Shown: positions 16,506 to 24,959 of the stretch, in pieces
Layout of the letters: each line of letters begins with the position of its first letter
Numbering within the stretch: position 1 is the first letter of the stretch
Assembly (NCBI RefSeq): GCF_006337085.1
Contig: NZ_CP040882.1
Coordinates: 2,480,001-2,544,000 of the forward strand
DNA: 64,000 nt
Direction: 5' to 3'
DNA from: Sutterella faecalis
GTDB taxonomy: Bacteria; Pseudomonadota; Gammaproteobacteria; Burkholderiales; Burkholderiaceae_F
Made by a program: the position numbers and the translations under genes
The notes under the pieces: model-generated
What the model was told of the DNA's origin: nothing
The model's input: only the letters and a program-made list of their open reading frames with translations
The model's database searches: none

Positions 16506-18758
16506 TTAGAAGCGGTAGTTGGCGCGCAGGAGGAAGTTGCGCGGATCGCCGTAATACCCGTTCATTCTGTATGTCCGGTTGTTGACTTCGCGCCAGTAAG
16601 TCTTGTCGAAGAGATTGTTGACGACGAAGTTCACATCCAGATGGTCGTTGAAACGGTACTGCACATTGGCGTTCCAGACTGCATAGCCGCCCTGGAGCAT
16701 GTGGATGGCATCACTCTGTTGGCCAATATCGGACTGGCTTTGAATTTGCGCACCTGTACCAACGGTCCAGCGATGTGCTGCGCCGGGCAGACGGTAGCTG
16801 GTATAGAAGCGCAGCAAATGCCTCGGCGTCAGAGCACTGTAGGTCATCCCTTTCTTAAAGAGCGAGCTTTCATTATTTCGGAATTCGGATTTGTTGTAGG
16901 TGTAACCGGCGAAGAGATTCCAGCCGTTAGCGACCTCGCCCGAAACCTCAAGTTCCAGTCCCTGGCTGGTGACGGTACCGGTCGATAACACCCAATCTCG
17001 GTTGGCGTCCCAGATTGGACGGTTTTCCTGCTCAATGAAAAAGAGTGCGGCTGAGGTGTTCAGTCTGTTGTTGAAAAAGTCCGACTTGATGCCAAGTTCA
17101 TAGTTCGTACCTTCAACCGGATCGACAACTTCCCCGGACGTATACTTTCCGCTCTGCGGCTTAAAGATTGCGGTATAGCTCAGGTAGATGCTGCTGTTTG
17201 GCGTAACGTCCCAGGTGAGGCCGAAGTACGGAATAAGCTTGCTCGTCGTTAGTTCCGATCCCCAGTAATCACGAGGATTCCAGTAATACAGACCATTGTC
17301 TTTATGATAGGTGTAATCGATTCCTTCGTTATCTGATTCCTGTTTGAAGTTAGCCCATCGCGCACCGGCAATCAGGTGCCAGTTGTTCGTAAAGTTGTAG
17401 CGCGTGCCCAGGCGAATGCCCATATCCCGGTATGTCGTCCGGTATATGTAGTCCACATTGAGTTGGTCATAGTCATTCCAGTCCGGTTCAATCAGTGAAC
17501 TGCCGGAAAAGTCGTGCGCATTCACTTCGGAGCCAAAAGGCGAGCGCTTCCAGTGGCTGTCAGATTCTTCTTTGGAATAATCGAGCGTGCCGAAGAAATC
17601 GTGATCCTGGCCGAACAGGCGATAGACACCATTCAGCGTCACGGAAGCAGACAGCTGCTCCTGAGAATTGTCGTAAAACTGGAAGTTGTTTCCCTGCATC
17701 ATCGGGTTGTCGATTGGTTGTGTCTTAATCCCGATAAGCTGGCCCATTTTTGTATCTCTGGCTACGCGCGTGTAGGAGATCTTGCTGGTGATGCGCCAGT
17801 CTTCATTGAAGTAATACTCAAGCTCGGCAAAAAGATTCCTTTTACGGGTGATGCGCTTCTGCCAATCAGCAATGAATGTTGTATCCCGATCAAAATCGAG
17901 GTCTTCGCCGTTGGGGCCGGCAGGAAGACCAAAGAAATCGGGCGTTGATTCGCTGTCCTGATAAAGCCCGCCGAAGGTGAGCTTCGTGTCGGGCGTGACA
18001 TCGGCTTCGAGAATGCCGTACAGCAGATTCATGTCGTCGCCGACGGACTCCTTGAAGGAGTTGCTTCGGCTCACGACGCCAACCAGGCGTCCGCGCAGGG
18101 TCTGAGCTTCGTTCAGGCTTGATGAAATATCAGCCATGGAGCGGTAATGATCCCAACTGCCCGCTTCGGCAGATACACTGGCCTGAAATCCTGCGGTCGG
18201 TCTCTTCCTTACGGCATTGATGGTGCCGCCGGGTTCGCCGTTCGACTGCGTCAAGCCGGTCGGTCCGCGGACAACTTCAATATGGTCATAAATCGCCATG
18301 TCGCTCATGGCGGCAGATTCTCGGTGGGAGTTCCCTGTTGAGCCAGGAATCGTAGAGGTAATGCCGTCTTCCTGAATTTTGTCTACAAAGAAGCCGCGGG
18401 AGAGAAAGCGCACAGTACCGGCATCCTCAATCACGGTGATGCCAGTAGTGCGTCTCATGGTTTCGTCCAGAGTCGTGAGTCCCTGATCCTGGATCTGCTG
18501 CATCGTAATGTTGCTTACCGACTGCGGCGTTTCGCGTGGCGTGAGTTCCAGGCCGGTCGTCGTGCTCATGGCCGAAGACTTGTAGGTATTGCTGTTTTCC
18601 GTCGTTGTGCTGATGCTGGTGGCAGTGACGGTTACTGCGTCGAAGTCGACATCTTCAGCAGCGAGTGTGCTGTGAGAAGCCAGAATGGCGGAGGCAATCA
18701 GGGAGAGACGGAACGCTGAGTGTGAGCGGAGGGAAAAAGAGGGTTGGATGGTAGTCAT
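16506..18758 (-). CDS. TonB-dependent siderophore receptor
   Basis: This is an outer-membrane gated porin of 750 residues that takes up ferric siderophores with TonB energy. A signal peptide ends near STLAAED. The TonB box region is DAVTVTATSIS, directly after the signal peptide, so there is no STN signalling domain. The plug follows with TPRETPQSVSNITMQQIQDQ and MRRTTGITV, VRFLSRGFFVDKIQEDG and IEVVRGPTGLTQSNGEPGG. The C-terminal barrel ends in NFLLRANYRF with the terminal Phe typical of barrel assembly. This matches the FhuE/FpvA-type TIGR01783 group. A Fur-box-like site lies just upstream. Lower GC than the flanks suggests acquisition. Confidence 0.92.
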   Translation of the reverse strand: MTTIQPSFSLRSHSAFRLSLIASAILASHSTLAAEDVDFDAVTVTATSISTTTENSNTYKSSAMSTTTGLELTPRETPQSVSNITMQQIQDQGLTTLDETMRRTTGITVIEDAGTVRFLSRGFFVDKIQEDGITSTIPGSTGNSHRESAAMSDMAIYDHIEVVRGPTGLTQSNGEPGGTINAVRKRPTAGFQASVSAEAGSWDHYRSMADISSSLNEAQTLRGRLVGVVSRSNSFKESVGDDMNLLYGILEADVTPDTKLTFGGLYQDSESTPDFFGLPAGPNGEDLDFDRDTTFIADWQKRITRKRNLFAELEYYFNEDWRITSKISYTRVARDTKMGQLIGIKTQPIDNPMMQGNNFQFYDNSQEQLSASVTLNGVYRLFGQDHDFFGTLDYSKEESDSHWKRSPFGSEVNAHDFSGSSLIEPDWNDYDQLNVDYIYRTTYRDMGIRLGTRYNFTNNWHLIAGARWANFKQESDNEGIDYTYHKDNGLYYWNPRDYWGSELTTSKLIPYFGLTWDVTPNSSIYLSYTAIFKPQSGKYTSGEVVDPVEGTNYELGIKSDFFNNRLNTSAALFFIEQENRPIWDANRDWVLSTGTVTSQGLELEVSGEVANGWNLFAGYTYNKSEFRNNESSLFKKGMTYSALTPRHLLRFYTSYRLPGAAHRWTVGTGAQIQSQSDIGQQSDAIHMLQGGYAVWNANVQYRFNDHLDVNFVVNNLFDKTYWREVNNRTYRMNGYYGDPRNFLLRANYRF

Positions 18759-18792
18759 GATAGTTTGTTATCAATTTTATTGAGAAGCTACA

Positions 18793-18807
18793 TGAGAATC
18801 ATTCCCG
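18793..18807 (-). promoter_or_regulatory. Fur-box-like operator upstream of TonB receptor
   Basis: TGAGAATCATTCCCG fits the 7-1-7 Fur pattern TGAnAATnATTnnCA in most positions. It lies 35 bases upstream of the receptor start, where iron-dependent repression would be expected. Found by eye; not scored. Confidence 0.55.
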
Positions 18808-19349
18808 TTAACGGGAGCTTAATTGTACTAATTTTTACAAAAGTTGCATGTAGAAACCCTTACTTCTTTTCCTTAAGTCGAAGGATGAGTTCTTGTTTGA
18901 AAATGCATTGCAAAATATTTGGTTCAAGGTGGATGCAAGGAAAAGTGTTGATTAAATTTCATAAAACGAGCTTGAACCTGCTGAATGAATATAAGATTTA
19001 ATCTATTTGCTTGATTTTTATGTTTATTTTTATGCGTATCGAAGACGCTCTCAAGATGTAGAGCATCTTCAAAGTAGTGCCTGTTGTTCTTTGTAGCTGC
19101 GAAAACAAGCGAAACTGAGAGAATGGAGTTGTGCCGAATACAGGCGCGAAGCACTTTTGAAGACGAGAGTTGAATCCTTGGATCTGGACTCGTAAAGCAC
19201 TCTTAACGACAGCACGCACTTGCGGACATCTGACTGTACTTATGCAGAAAAGCCCGGCAGTCCGGAGTTTTCCGGTGAAGAATTTGAGGACTTCGATGCC
19301 GGCCCCGCTAAAATAACGAATCCCCTAAATTCTCCCGAGGTGAACGAAC
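18808..19349. other. Non-coding gap between TonB receptor and psd
   Basis: This gap of about 540 bases is AT-rich on the receptor side and returns to normal composition near psd. I see no gene, tRNA or clear repeat in it. Short frames here are AT-rich and lack ribosome sites. The composition step supports the receptor/ABC block being acquired. Confidence 0.5.
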
Positions 19350-19997
19350 TTGAACGCCCGCGTCTATCCGCATCCAATCATTGCCCGAGAAGGCTGGCCC
19401 ATCCTGGGCGGCGCCTTCATTCTCTTTCTCGTGAGCTGGTGGCTGGATCTCGGCATCATCACCTTCCTGATCTTCGTCTTCTTCCTGTTCGCACTGCAAT
19501 TCTTCCGCGATCCCGCGCGCGAAGCGCCCGAAGACCCCCGCGCCGTCGTGAGCCCGGTGGACGGTCAGGTCTGCAAGGTTGAAAAAACCGAAAATCCTGA
19601 GACGGGCGAAGCGTGCGTGAAGGTTTCGATCTTCATGAACGTCTTCAACGTGCACAGCCAGAAAGCGCCGGTTGCCGGCGTGGTCGAAAAGGTCACCTAC
19701 ACGCCGGGTCTTTTCGTCAATGCCGATCTCGACAAGGCATCGACGGAAAACGAGCGCAATGCCGTGACGGTACGCATGGCTGACGGCCGCCGCATTACCT
19801 TTATTCAGGTTGCAGGCCTCGTTGCCCGCCGCATCATCTGCTACGCCACGGTCGGGGAGGAGCTTTCCCGCGGCGAGCGCTACGGCTTCATCCGCTTTGG
19901 TTCCCGCGTCGACGTGTATCTTCCGACGGATGCCGAGATCACGGTTGGCATCGGCGACAAGGTGACGGGCGTGATGTCGACCATCGCCCGCATCTAA
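19350..19997 (+). CDS. psd: Phosphatidylserine decarboxylase proenzyme (short form)
   Basis: Psd makes phosphatidylethanolamine from phosphatidylserine at the inner membrane. The 215-residue product is the compact archaeal-type form. It has hydrophobic N-terminal segments (GWPILGGAFILFLVSWW and IITFLIFVFFLFALQFF), the catalytic core SPVDGQVCKVE, FMNVFNVHSQKAPVAG with the conserved His, and the C-terminal RFGSRVDVYLP. In that last motif the Gly-Ser bond is the self-cleavage site that generates the pyruvoyl group. The start is TTG with GAGGTGA about 7 bases upstream; no in-frame ATG is better placed. The other enzyme of this branch, pssA, is encoded 1.4 kb away on the opposite strand. Confidence 0.92.
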   Translation: MNARVYPHPIIAREGWPILGGAFILFLVSWWLDLGIITFLIFVFFLFALQFFRDPAREAPEDPRAVVSPVDGQVCKVEKTENPETGEACVKVSIFMNVFNVHSQKAPVAGVVEKVTYTPGLFVNADLDKASTENERNAVTVRMADGRRITFIQVAGLVARRIICYATVGEELSRGERYGFIRFGSRVDVYLPTDAEITVGIGDKVTGVMSTIARI

Positions 19998-20051
19998 AGC
20001 CGCAGCTCCCTTGCGTCTCCATCAATGCCAGGGAGCGCACGCAGCCAAAAC

Positions 20052-20091
20052 AAAAAAGCCGCACCGGAAGAGTCCGGGATGCGGCTTTTTT
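20052..20091. terminator. Bidirectional terminator between psd and WYL regulator
   Basis: AAAAAAGCCGC and GCGGCTTTTTT flank an inner CCGGA/TCCGG stem. A and T runs on both sides let it serve the convergent psd (plus) and WYL gene (minus). Confidence 0.85.
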
Positions 20092-20109
20092 GATGCCTCG
20101 GCGTTGAAA

Positions 20110-21216
20110 TCACTTCTCAACGATGCGGTGGTTTTCAACGAGAAGTTCCGTGTGCGGAACGCCCGCATATTCCCGCACGGGGGCGTCGGATTTGCCGTCG
20201 GCCGTTTTTGCCTTTTCCCGGTTGTCGCGCACGAGCGTCTTCGTGGTCGAAAGAATGGAATTGCGCCGCATCGCGAGCCAGCCGTCTAGAAGGATTGAAT
20301 CCTCGAGCATGACGGTGACGGTCCAGGCGAGCGTGCCGTCCTCAAGAGACTTCTCTTCAATCGTCTGCGTGGTATTGAAGGGCGTTTCAGAGAGGTTCTT
20401 AATGAGCGTCGGATCGTCCGTGAGAAGTTCAAGCTTCACGGTACGTCCCTGCGAATAATTGAAGGGGGCGTTGGCCGTATAGTCCTCTAGATCAAAATCC
20501 TCGGGGCGTTCGAATTCAATGCAGCTCACGGTCGCCGCCTCGATCCGGTGCATGGCGAGGTGCCGATAGTCGCTGAACTTCTCAAACTGGCAGACAAGGT
20601 ACGTTCTGACATCCTGCTGCACGAGGCCGAGGGGCTTCACATTCGCTTCGAGCACCCGGTCGCGGGCGTTGCGGTAGCGAATGGAGACCATCCGGTCCTC
20701 GAGGAGCGCCTCCGTCACGGCATCGAAAACCGGGCGGGAAATCTGCGGGGGGAGGAAGGGAAGCGCCGGACTCACCACCTTTACTTTTCTCAGCCACGAG
20801 GATGCCCGGCTAGAAGCCTGTACTTCCGTGCTCTTTCGCGCATCGCGAAAGAGCGGCCGCAGTCCCGAGAGGACGCTCGAGGGGAGCAGATAGTGCAGAT
20901 ACTCATCGGCGAGCCGCAGAAGGAGCGTTTCCTGAGGACCGAGCACCGGAAAGTGAAGACCCCGTCCTGCTGTGTCCCACTGGAAGCCGTAAGGGCGCGA
21001 ATCCATGTTCGCCTTGACGGGAAATAACTGCGGATTCTCGCGGATTGTCTTCATGTAGCGCTCGAGCGTGCGGCGCTGGAGCGGAATGCCGTCGGCAGCG
21101 AGCTGATTGCGGATCTGCGTCATCGTGATCCAGCGATGCTGCGGGATGAGCTCAAGGATGCGGATCATCACGAAGGCTTCATTGAGCGAGGATCTGGCGT
21201 TTACTTCTGCGGACAT
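20110..21216 (-). CDS. WYL domain-containing helix-turn-helix transcriptional regulator
   Basis: This is a cytoplasmic DNA-binding regulator of 368 residues. The N-terminal winged HTH (residues about 10-75) includes ILELIPQHRWITMTQIRNQL then GIPLQRRTLERYMKTIRENP. The central WYL domain carries DRMVSIRYRNARDRVLEANVKPLGLVQQDVRTYLVCQF, with the strand pattern typical of the ligand-sensing Sm-like fold. A C-terminal WCX-like extension includes VKLELLTDDPTLIKNL and VTVMLEDSILLDGWLA. The ligand and targets are unknown. It lies between convergent psd and codirectional pssA. Family members often control phage defence, nucleotide or stress genes, but nothing here selects one role. Confidence 0.88.
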   Translation of the reverse strand: MSAEVNARSSLNEAFVMIRILELIPQHRWITMTQIRNQLAADGIPLQRRTLERYMKTIRENPQLFPVKANMDSRPYGFQWDTAGRGLHFPVLGPQETLLLRLADEYLHYLLPSSVLSGLRPLFRDARKSTEVQASSRASSWLRKVKVVSPALPFLPPQISRPVFDAVTEALLEDRMVSIRYRNARDRVLEANVKPLGLVQQDVRTYLVCQFEKFSDYRHLAMHRIEAATVSCIEFERPEDFDLEDYTANAPFNYSQGRTVKLELLTDDPTLIKNLSETPFNTTQTIEEKSLEDGTLAWTVTVMLEDSILLDGWLAMRRNSILSTTKTLVRDNREKAKTADGKSDAPVREYAGVPHTELLVENHRIVEK

Positions 21217-21304
21217 GTTTTATCGGGAATCTGGTTTCGGTGATTGTTTTTCCTTCGCGGAGGATAGCTCAGCGATTCGCCTTCCTGCTGAAATCTGAAA
21301 ACGA

Positions 21305-21342
21305 AAAACTCCCGGCCTTCGTGCGTGAAGGACGGGAGTTTT
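21305..21342 (-). terminator. Terminator of pssA
   Basis: AAAACTCCCG at 21305-21314 pairs with CGGGAGTTTT at 21333-21342, with an inner CCTTC/GAAGG stem. It lies 33 bases downstream of the pssA stop and can work in both directions. Confidence 0.8.
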
Positions 21343-21374
21343 GTAAATCATCTCAAGGATCGGCTTGCCTTAAA

Positions 21375-22232
21375 TCACGCGGCATCCTTTTTGGCGGCTT
21401 CCTCTTTTTCAAGCTGAGCCTGCTGGGCGGCAAGATCGGCCTGAATCGGATTCGGACGGCCTCTCCACCAGCACCAGAACTCGTACACGTAGCCCGAGAG
21501 CGCGTAGATGCAGAAGAGCACGAAGATCGAGAGCGAAACGTTGCTCGAAATGACGATGAAGGCAAGAGAGGCGACGACGATCACCCAGAAGGGAATCGTG
21601 CGCACGACGGCATAGCTTTTGCCCGAGAAGAAGGGCGCATTGCTCACCATCGTGAGGCCGGCATAGAGCGTCACCACGAGCGCAATGGTGCTCTGGTGCG
21701 GAAGAAGCCAGTCTGGAAGCCGGTTTTCGACCGCGAGCCAGACGAATCCGCAGACGAGTGCCGCGGCGGCAGGCGATGGAAGCCCCTGGAAGTAATTCTT
21801 GCTTACGACGCCGACGTTGCAGTTGAAGCGAGCGAGTCTCAGGAGCGCGCAGAGGGCGTAGATGAAGGCCGTGGCCCAGCCGAGCTTGCCCAATTCAACG
21901 AGTGAAAATTCGTAGACGATGAGCGCAGGCGCAATGCCGAAGCTCACCGCATCGGCGAGGCTGTCCATCTGGACGCCGAATTCCGACTGCGTGTGCGTGA
22001 GGCGCGCGACGCGTCCGTCCATGCCGTCAAAGAGCATGGAGAAGAAAACCGCAATGGCGGCAACGGAGAAGTTGCCGTTCATCGCCTGAATGATGCCGTA
22101 GAAGGCTGCGAAGAGCGCAGCTGCAGTAAAGGCGTTCGGGAGCACATAAATGCTCTTCGACTTCACCGCCTGAAAGCGGCGCTGACCGATGGAAGCAAGA
22201 CTCTCGCGGCGAGGCGTATTGGGTTCTGTCAT
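21375..22232 (-). CDS. pssA: CDP-diacylglycerol--serine O-phosphatidyltransferase
   Basis: PssA joins CDP-diacylglycerol and serine to give phosphatidylserine, which Psd then decarboxylates. The 285-residue multi-pass membrane protein starts with a cytoplasmic MTEPNTPRRESLASIGQ leader and YVLPNAFTAAALFAAFYG as first TM segment. It contains the CDP-alcohol phosphotransferase signature D-x2-DG-x2-AR-x8-G-x3-D-x3-D, seen as DGMDGRVAR followed by FGVQMDSLADAVSFG. It ends with a charged tail rich in Ala/Gln/Lys. I use the ATG at 22232. The longer frame to 22325 adds a basic leader not seen in the family. This is the Gram-positive-type membrane PssA, also usual in betaproteobacteria. Confidence 0.92.
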   Translation of the reverse strand: MTEPNTPRRESLASIGQRRFQAVKSKSIYVLPNAFTAAALFAAFYGIIQAMNGNFSVAAIAVFFSMLFDGMDGRVARLTHTQSEFGVQMDSLADAVSFGIAPALIVYEFSLVELGKLGWATAFIYALCALLRLARFNCNVGVVSKNYFQGLPSPAAAALVCGFVWLAVENRLPDWLLPHQSTIALVVTLYAGLTMVSNAPFFSGKSYAVVRTIPFWVIVVASLAFIVISSNVSLSIFVLFCIYALSGYVYEFWCWWRGRPNPIQADLAAQQAQLEKEEAAKKDAA

Positions 22233-22565
22233 AAATCTCTGCTGCCGGTCTGGAAAAAGATGCGGCAGGAAAAATAAGGAATGGCACCGTCCGGACGCAT
22301 GCCGGGCGGTCGCGGTACGCCGCACATTTTAGCGGCTCGGCGCTTCAATCTCGCATTCTGACAACCATGCCATCTGGTATCAGAGCGTTACTCGGTTTCG
22401 CGCGGAAAAAGGCCTCCAGGCGGGCGGCAGGAAACCCGGTTGCGTAAAAGAAAGGCCTTAAGTCAACTCAATGGAATCTATGGCATTTTAATTATGGGTG
22501 AGGCCGCCCCGGGACTTTTCTTCTAAAATCTGCGCCGTCAGGAATTTATGCTTCCGAGGTGACTC

Positions 22566-23270
22566 ATGTCCTTTCTTTTTGCTCCGCCCGCTCAGGCGGT
22601 GATCCCGGTTCAGGATGAACGCTATGAATTTTTCCCCGTCAACCGCGTTTACGGCGCCGCGCGAAACTACGCGGCTTCGGAAGCGGCCCGGGCGGAAAAA
22701 GCGGGTTCGATCCCGCCGCTCTTTTTGAAGGCTGCCGATACGGTGACGCCGGTGCGGGATGGAGAAACGTATGAATGGGTGATGCCGCCCCGTACCGCAA
22801 AAATGGTGCCGGAGCTTGAGCTGGTTGCATGCCTCCATAAAGGCGGGCGCAATCTTTCCGTAGAGGAAGCTGAGGAATGCATCTGGGGCTGGTGCGTGGG
22901 ATTCGACTTTACGCGCCGTCTCTCGCCCGAAGACCTTCCCGCGGGAGGTCCCTGGGATCTCATGAAGACGCTCGACGGTGGGGCGCCTGTTTCTGCCGTG
23001 CGTCCCGCCTACCGCACGCCGCTTCCGGCGCCTTCTGAAATCTACCTCTACCAGAACAACAAGAAGGTGCAGTCGGCGAGCACAAGCTTCATGATCGCGT
23101 CGCCCGCGGAACTGATCGCCCTAATTTCCCGCTACTGGGAAGTGCGTCCGGGCGACCTCATCTTCACGGGCGCTCCCGTGAATGTGCCTGAAGCCCATGC
23201 GGGCGACGTCTTCGAAGGCGGCGTCAACGGCGTCGGGAAGCTTCGCGTGAAGATCGCCGCTCCTGAATAA
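22566..23270 (+). CDS. Fumarylacetoacetate hydrolase (FAH) family protein
   Basis: This is a 234-residue cytoplasmic protein of the FAH superfamily, which cleaves or isomerises beta-diketo acids using a bound divalent metal. Landmarks: FFPVNRVYGAARNYAASEAA at the start (the usual KIxCVGxNY region), PPLFLKAADTVTP, the metal-ligand ELELV (E-x-E), a downstream acidic residue in VGFDFTRR, then LYQNNKKVQSASTSFMIASP and the closing PGDLIFTGAPVNVPEAHAGD. These match hydroxymuconate isomerase or acylpyruvase-type members. The exact reaction is unclear. GAGGTGA lies 5 bases before the ATG. It is a single gene with its own terminator. Confidence 0.85.
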   Translation: MSFLFAPPAQAVIPVQDERYEFFPVNRVYGAARNYAASEAARAEKAGSIPPLFLKAADTVTPVRDGETYEWVMPPRTAKMVPELELVACLHKGGRNLSVEEAEECIWGWCVGFDFTRRLSPEDLPAGGPWDLMKTLDGGAPVSAVRPAYRTPLPAPSEIYLYQNNKKVQSASTSFMIASPAELIALISRYWEVRPGDLIFTGAPVNVPEAHAGDVFEGGVNGVGKLRVKIAAPE

Positions 23271-23310
23271 GCCTTGAGGCTTCCGTCGCTCGCAGAGCGC
23301 AGGAACCCAT

Positions 23311-23346
23311 GCGAAAGGGCCGGTCCTTTGAGACCGGCCCTTTCGC
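23311..23346. terminator. Strong hairpin between FAH gene and EamA gene
   Basis: GCGAAAGGGCCGGTC pairs perfectly with GACCGGCCCTTTCGC around a 6-base loop. It sits between convergent stops at 23270 and 23367. T runs are short, so it may act as a bidirectional stop or stabilise transcript ends. Confidence 0.7.
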
Positions 23347-23366
23347 GCAATGGAAGCGAGAGGCGG

Positions 23367-24416
23367 TTATTCGCCGCTGGTTCCCTCGGATTCGATGACC
23401 TCGCGGTTGGCGGCGGCCTTTCCAGCTTCGAGGCCGGCAACCGCTTCCCGGGCCTGATCGGCCACCGCGGAATGGCTCTGCGCCTGGAAGACCCGCAGGG
23501 ACCCGAGAACGCCGCCCATGAGGACGAGGAAGCCGATCGTCATCGAGAGGGTCGGCATTTCGCCGCGCCAGATGAGCGCATAGACGACGGCAAAGACGGA
23601 TTCAAAAACGATGAGCTGTCCGCCGAGCGCGGCGGGAAGAAGCTGACTCATGCGGTTCCAGCAGACCATGGCCACCCACGAGCAGAGGAGACCGATCGTG
23701 AGGGCGACCCCGAGGAACTTCCATGGAGCAGCGCCCATGACGGTGACGCTCGTATCCATGAAGCCGGCAGGCCAGGCGAGAACGGCAAAGAGTCCGAGCG
23801 CGAGCGGAAGAACCGTCACGCCCTGGAGCGCCGTCCAGGCGCCGGTGCTGTGCTGCGGGTGCTTGAGGAGCCACTCGGCATTCATGATTGAGAACCAGGT
23901 CCAGGAGACGACGGCTGCGAGCCCGAAGCCGACGCCGATCCAGTATTCCTCGCCGCCCGTGGCGGACGCTTTGGCGGCATTTTCAAATTCCGTCAGATTG
24001 GCGACGATGAGGCCGAGGAAGATGACCGCAAGGGGCGGGAGAATTTTGCTCCAGGGCACGGCCGAATCGGAACCGGCGTAGCGGATGTTGGAGGCGATCG
24101 CGACGAGAACCGGGATCACGGCCATGAACATGCCCGCGAGCGGCGCGCCTGCCAGGCGGATGCAGATCGTGAGGAGGCAGTAGAAAAGGACGTTTCCGAA
24201 GAGCGGAAGCTTGAAGGCCTGCCAGATGTCGGCGCGCGAAAAGGCCCTGAGTTCCCGACGGAAGACGTAGAGGAAGGGGAGCGAAATCACGCCGAACGCA
24301 ATGAAGCGCGAGAGCGCGACGAGCACGGGGTTGTATTCAGGAACAACGAGCGGGGCAATGTAAATGAGACCCCAGAGGGCCCCGGCGGCAATGCCGAGGA
24401 GGACGCCGATCAGCAT
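23367..24416 (-). CDS. EamA/DMT-superfamily transporter
   Basis: This is an inner-membrane drug/metabolite transporter of about 349 residues with ten hydrophobic segments in two EamA repeats. The first repeat starts MLIGVLLGIAAGALWGLIYI, with LSRFIAFGVISLPFLYVFRR after it. The second starts near VGFGLAAVVSWTWFSIMNAEW and includes WVAMVCWNRMSQLLPAALGG and LIWRGEMPTLSMTIGFLVLMGG. A soluble Ala/Glu-rich tail follows. The ATG at 24416 is chosen because AGGGA lies upstream and it begins directly at TM1. A GTG at 24455 would add 13 residues. Substrate unknown; relatives export amino acids or metabolites. Confidence 0.87.
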   Translation of the reverse strand: MLIGVLLGIAAGALWGLIYIAPLVVPEYNPVLVALSRFIAFGVISLPFLYVFRRELRAFSRADIWQAFKLPLFGNVLFYCLLTICIRLAGAPLAGMFMAVIPVLVAIASNIRYAGSDSAVPWSKILPPLAVIFLGLIVANLTEFENAAKASATGGEEYWIGVGFGLAAVVSWTWFSIMNAEWLLKHPQHSTGAWTALQGVTVLPLALGLFAVLAWPAGFMDTSVTVMGAAPWKFLGVALTIGLLCSWVAMVCWNRMSQLLPAALGGQLIVFESVFAVVYALIWRGEMPTLSMTIGFLVLMGGVLGSLRVFQAQSHSAVADQAREAVAGLEAGKAAANREVIESEGTSGE

Positions 24417-24959
24417 GGGCAGTCTTTCCCTAGTTCGCGACCATTCGTCTTTCACCCGAATGGTCTGGATTTCTTGGTCGGCCGGAAGCTGCTTGAAAGA
24501 GGGAGTTTCGATAGATTCCGCCGAAGGTCAAGCTGACCCGGAGCTTCGCCTGAGAGAGGCTGGTCGTGAAGCGCTGGAGTCAGCCGCTTTTCAATCCGAG
24601 GAAAAGCGATCCGTTGGATCGGAAGCGCGTGCGGGCGGGGAGAGAAAAAAGGGAATTTCATTCTCCCCGGAAGCATCCTTAACTCCTCAGAAGACGCTCC
24701 GCAGTGTTCTGATCTTTCAGATATTTCAATCCTAACACTGCATTGATCTTAAGCAAAGCCCTCTAGGGGTTATCGATAGAATCGAAGAGGAACGCGAGAT
24801 GTGAGGAGATTGAACACCGGATGAGACCAAAAATCGGCCCGTGCCATGCTTTTGTATACGTGTAAATGCGTATAAATACAAATTTTGAATGATGACAAGT
24901 AGCCTTGTCGATTCTTCAGGCAGAAGCGCGGTATTCCGGCGGGCCGGTGAAGGAGACAG
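24417..24959. other. Non-coding gap upstream of EamA gene, with a dyad
   Basis: There is no supportable gene in these 540 bases. An inverted repeat CAGTGTT (24702-24708) with AACACTG (24734-24740) encloses CTGA/TCAG. An AT-rich dyad with TATACG (24855-24860), CGTATA (24869-24874) and overlapping TTTGTAT/ATACAAA arms lies further downstream. Either could be a regulatory site or a relic of a lost gene. Confidence 0.4.

Noticed and set aside
18744..19001. Possible small plus-strand gene before psd
   Set aside because: It starts antisense within the TonB receptor signal sequence, overlaps the Fur-like site, and has no ribosome site or recognisable features.
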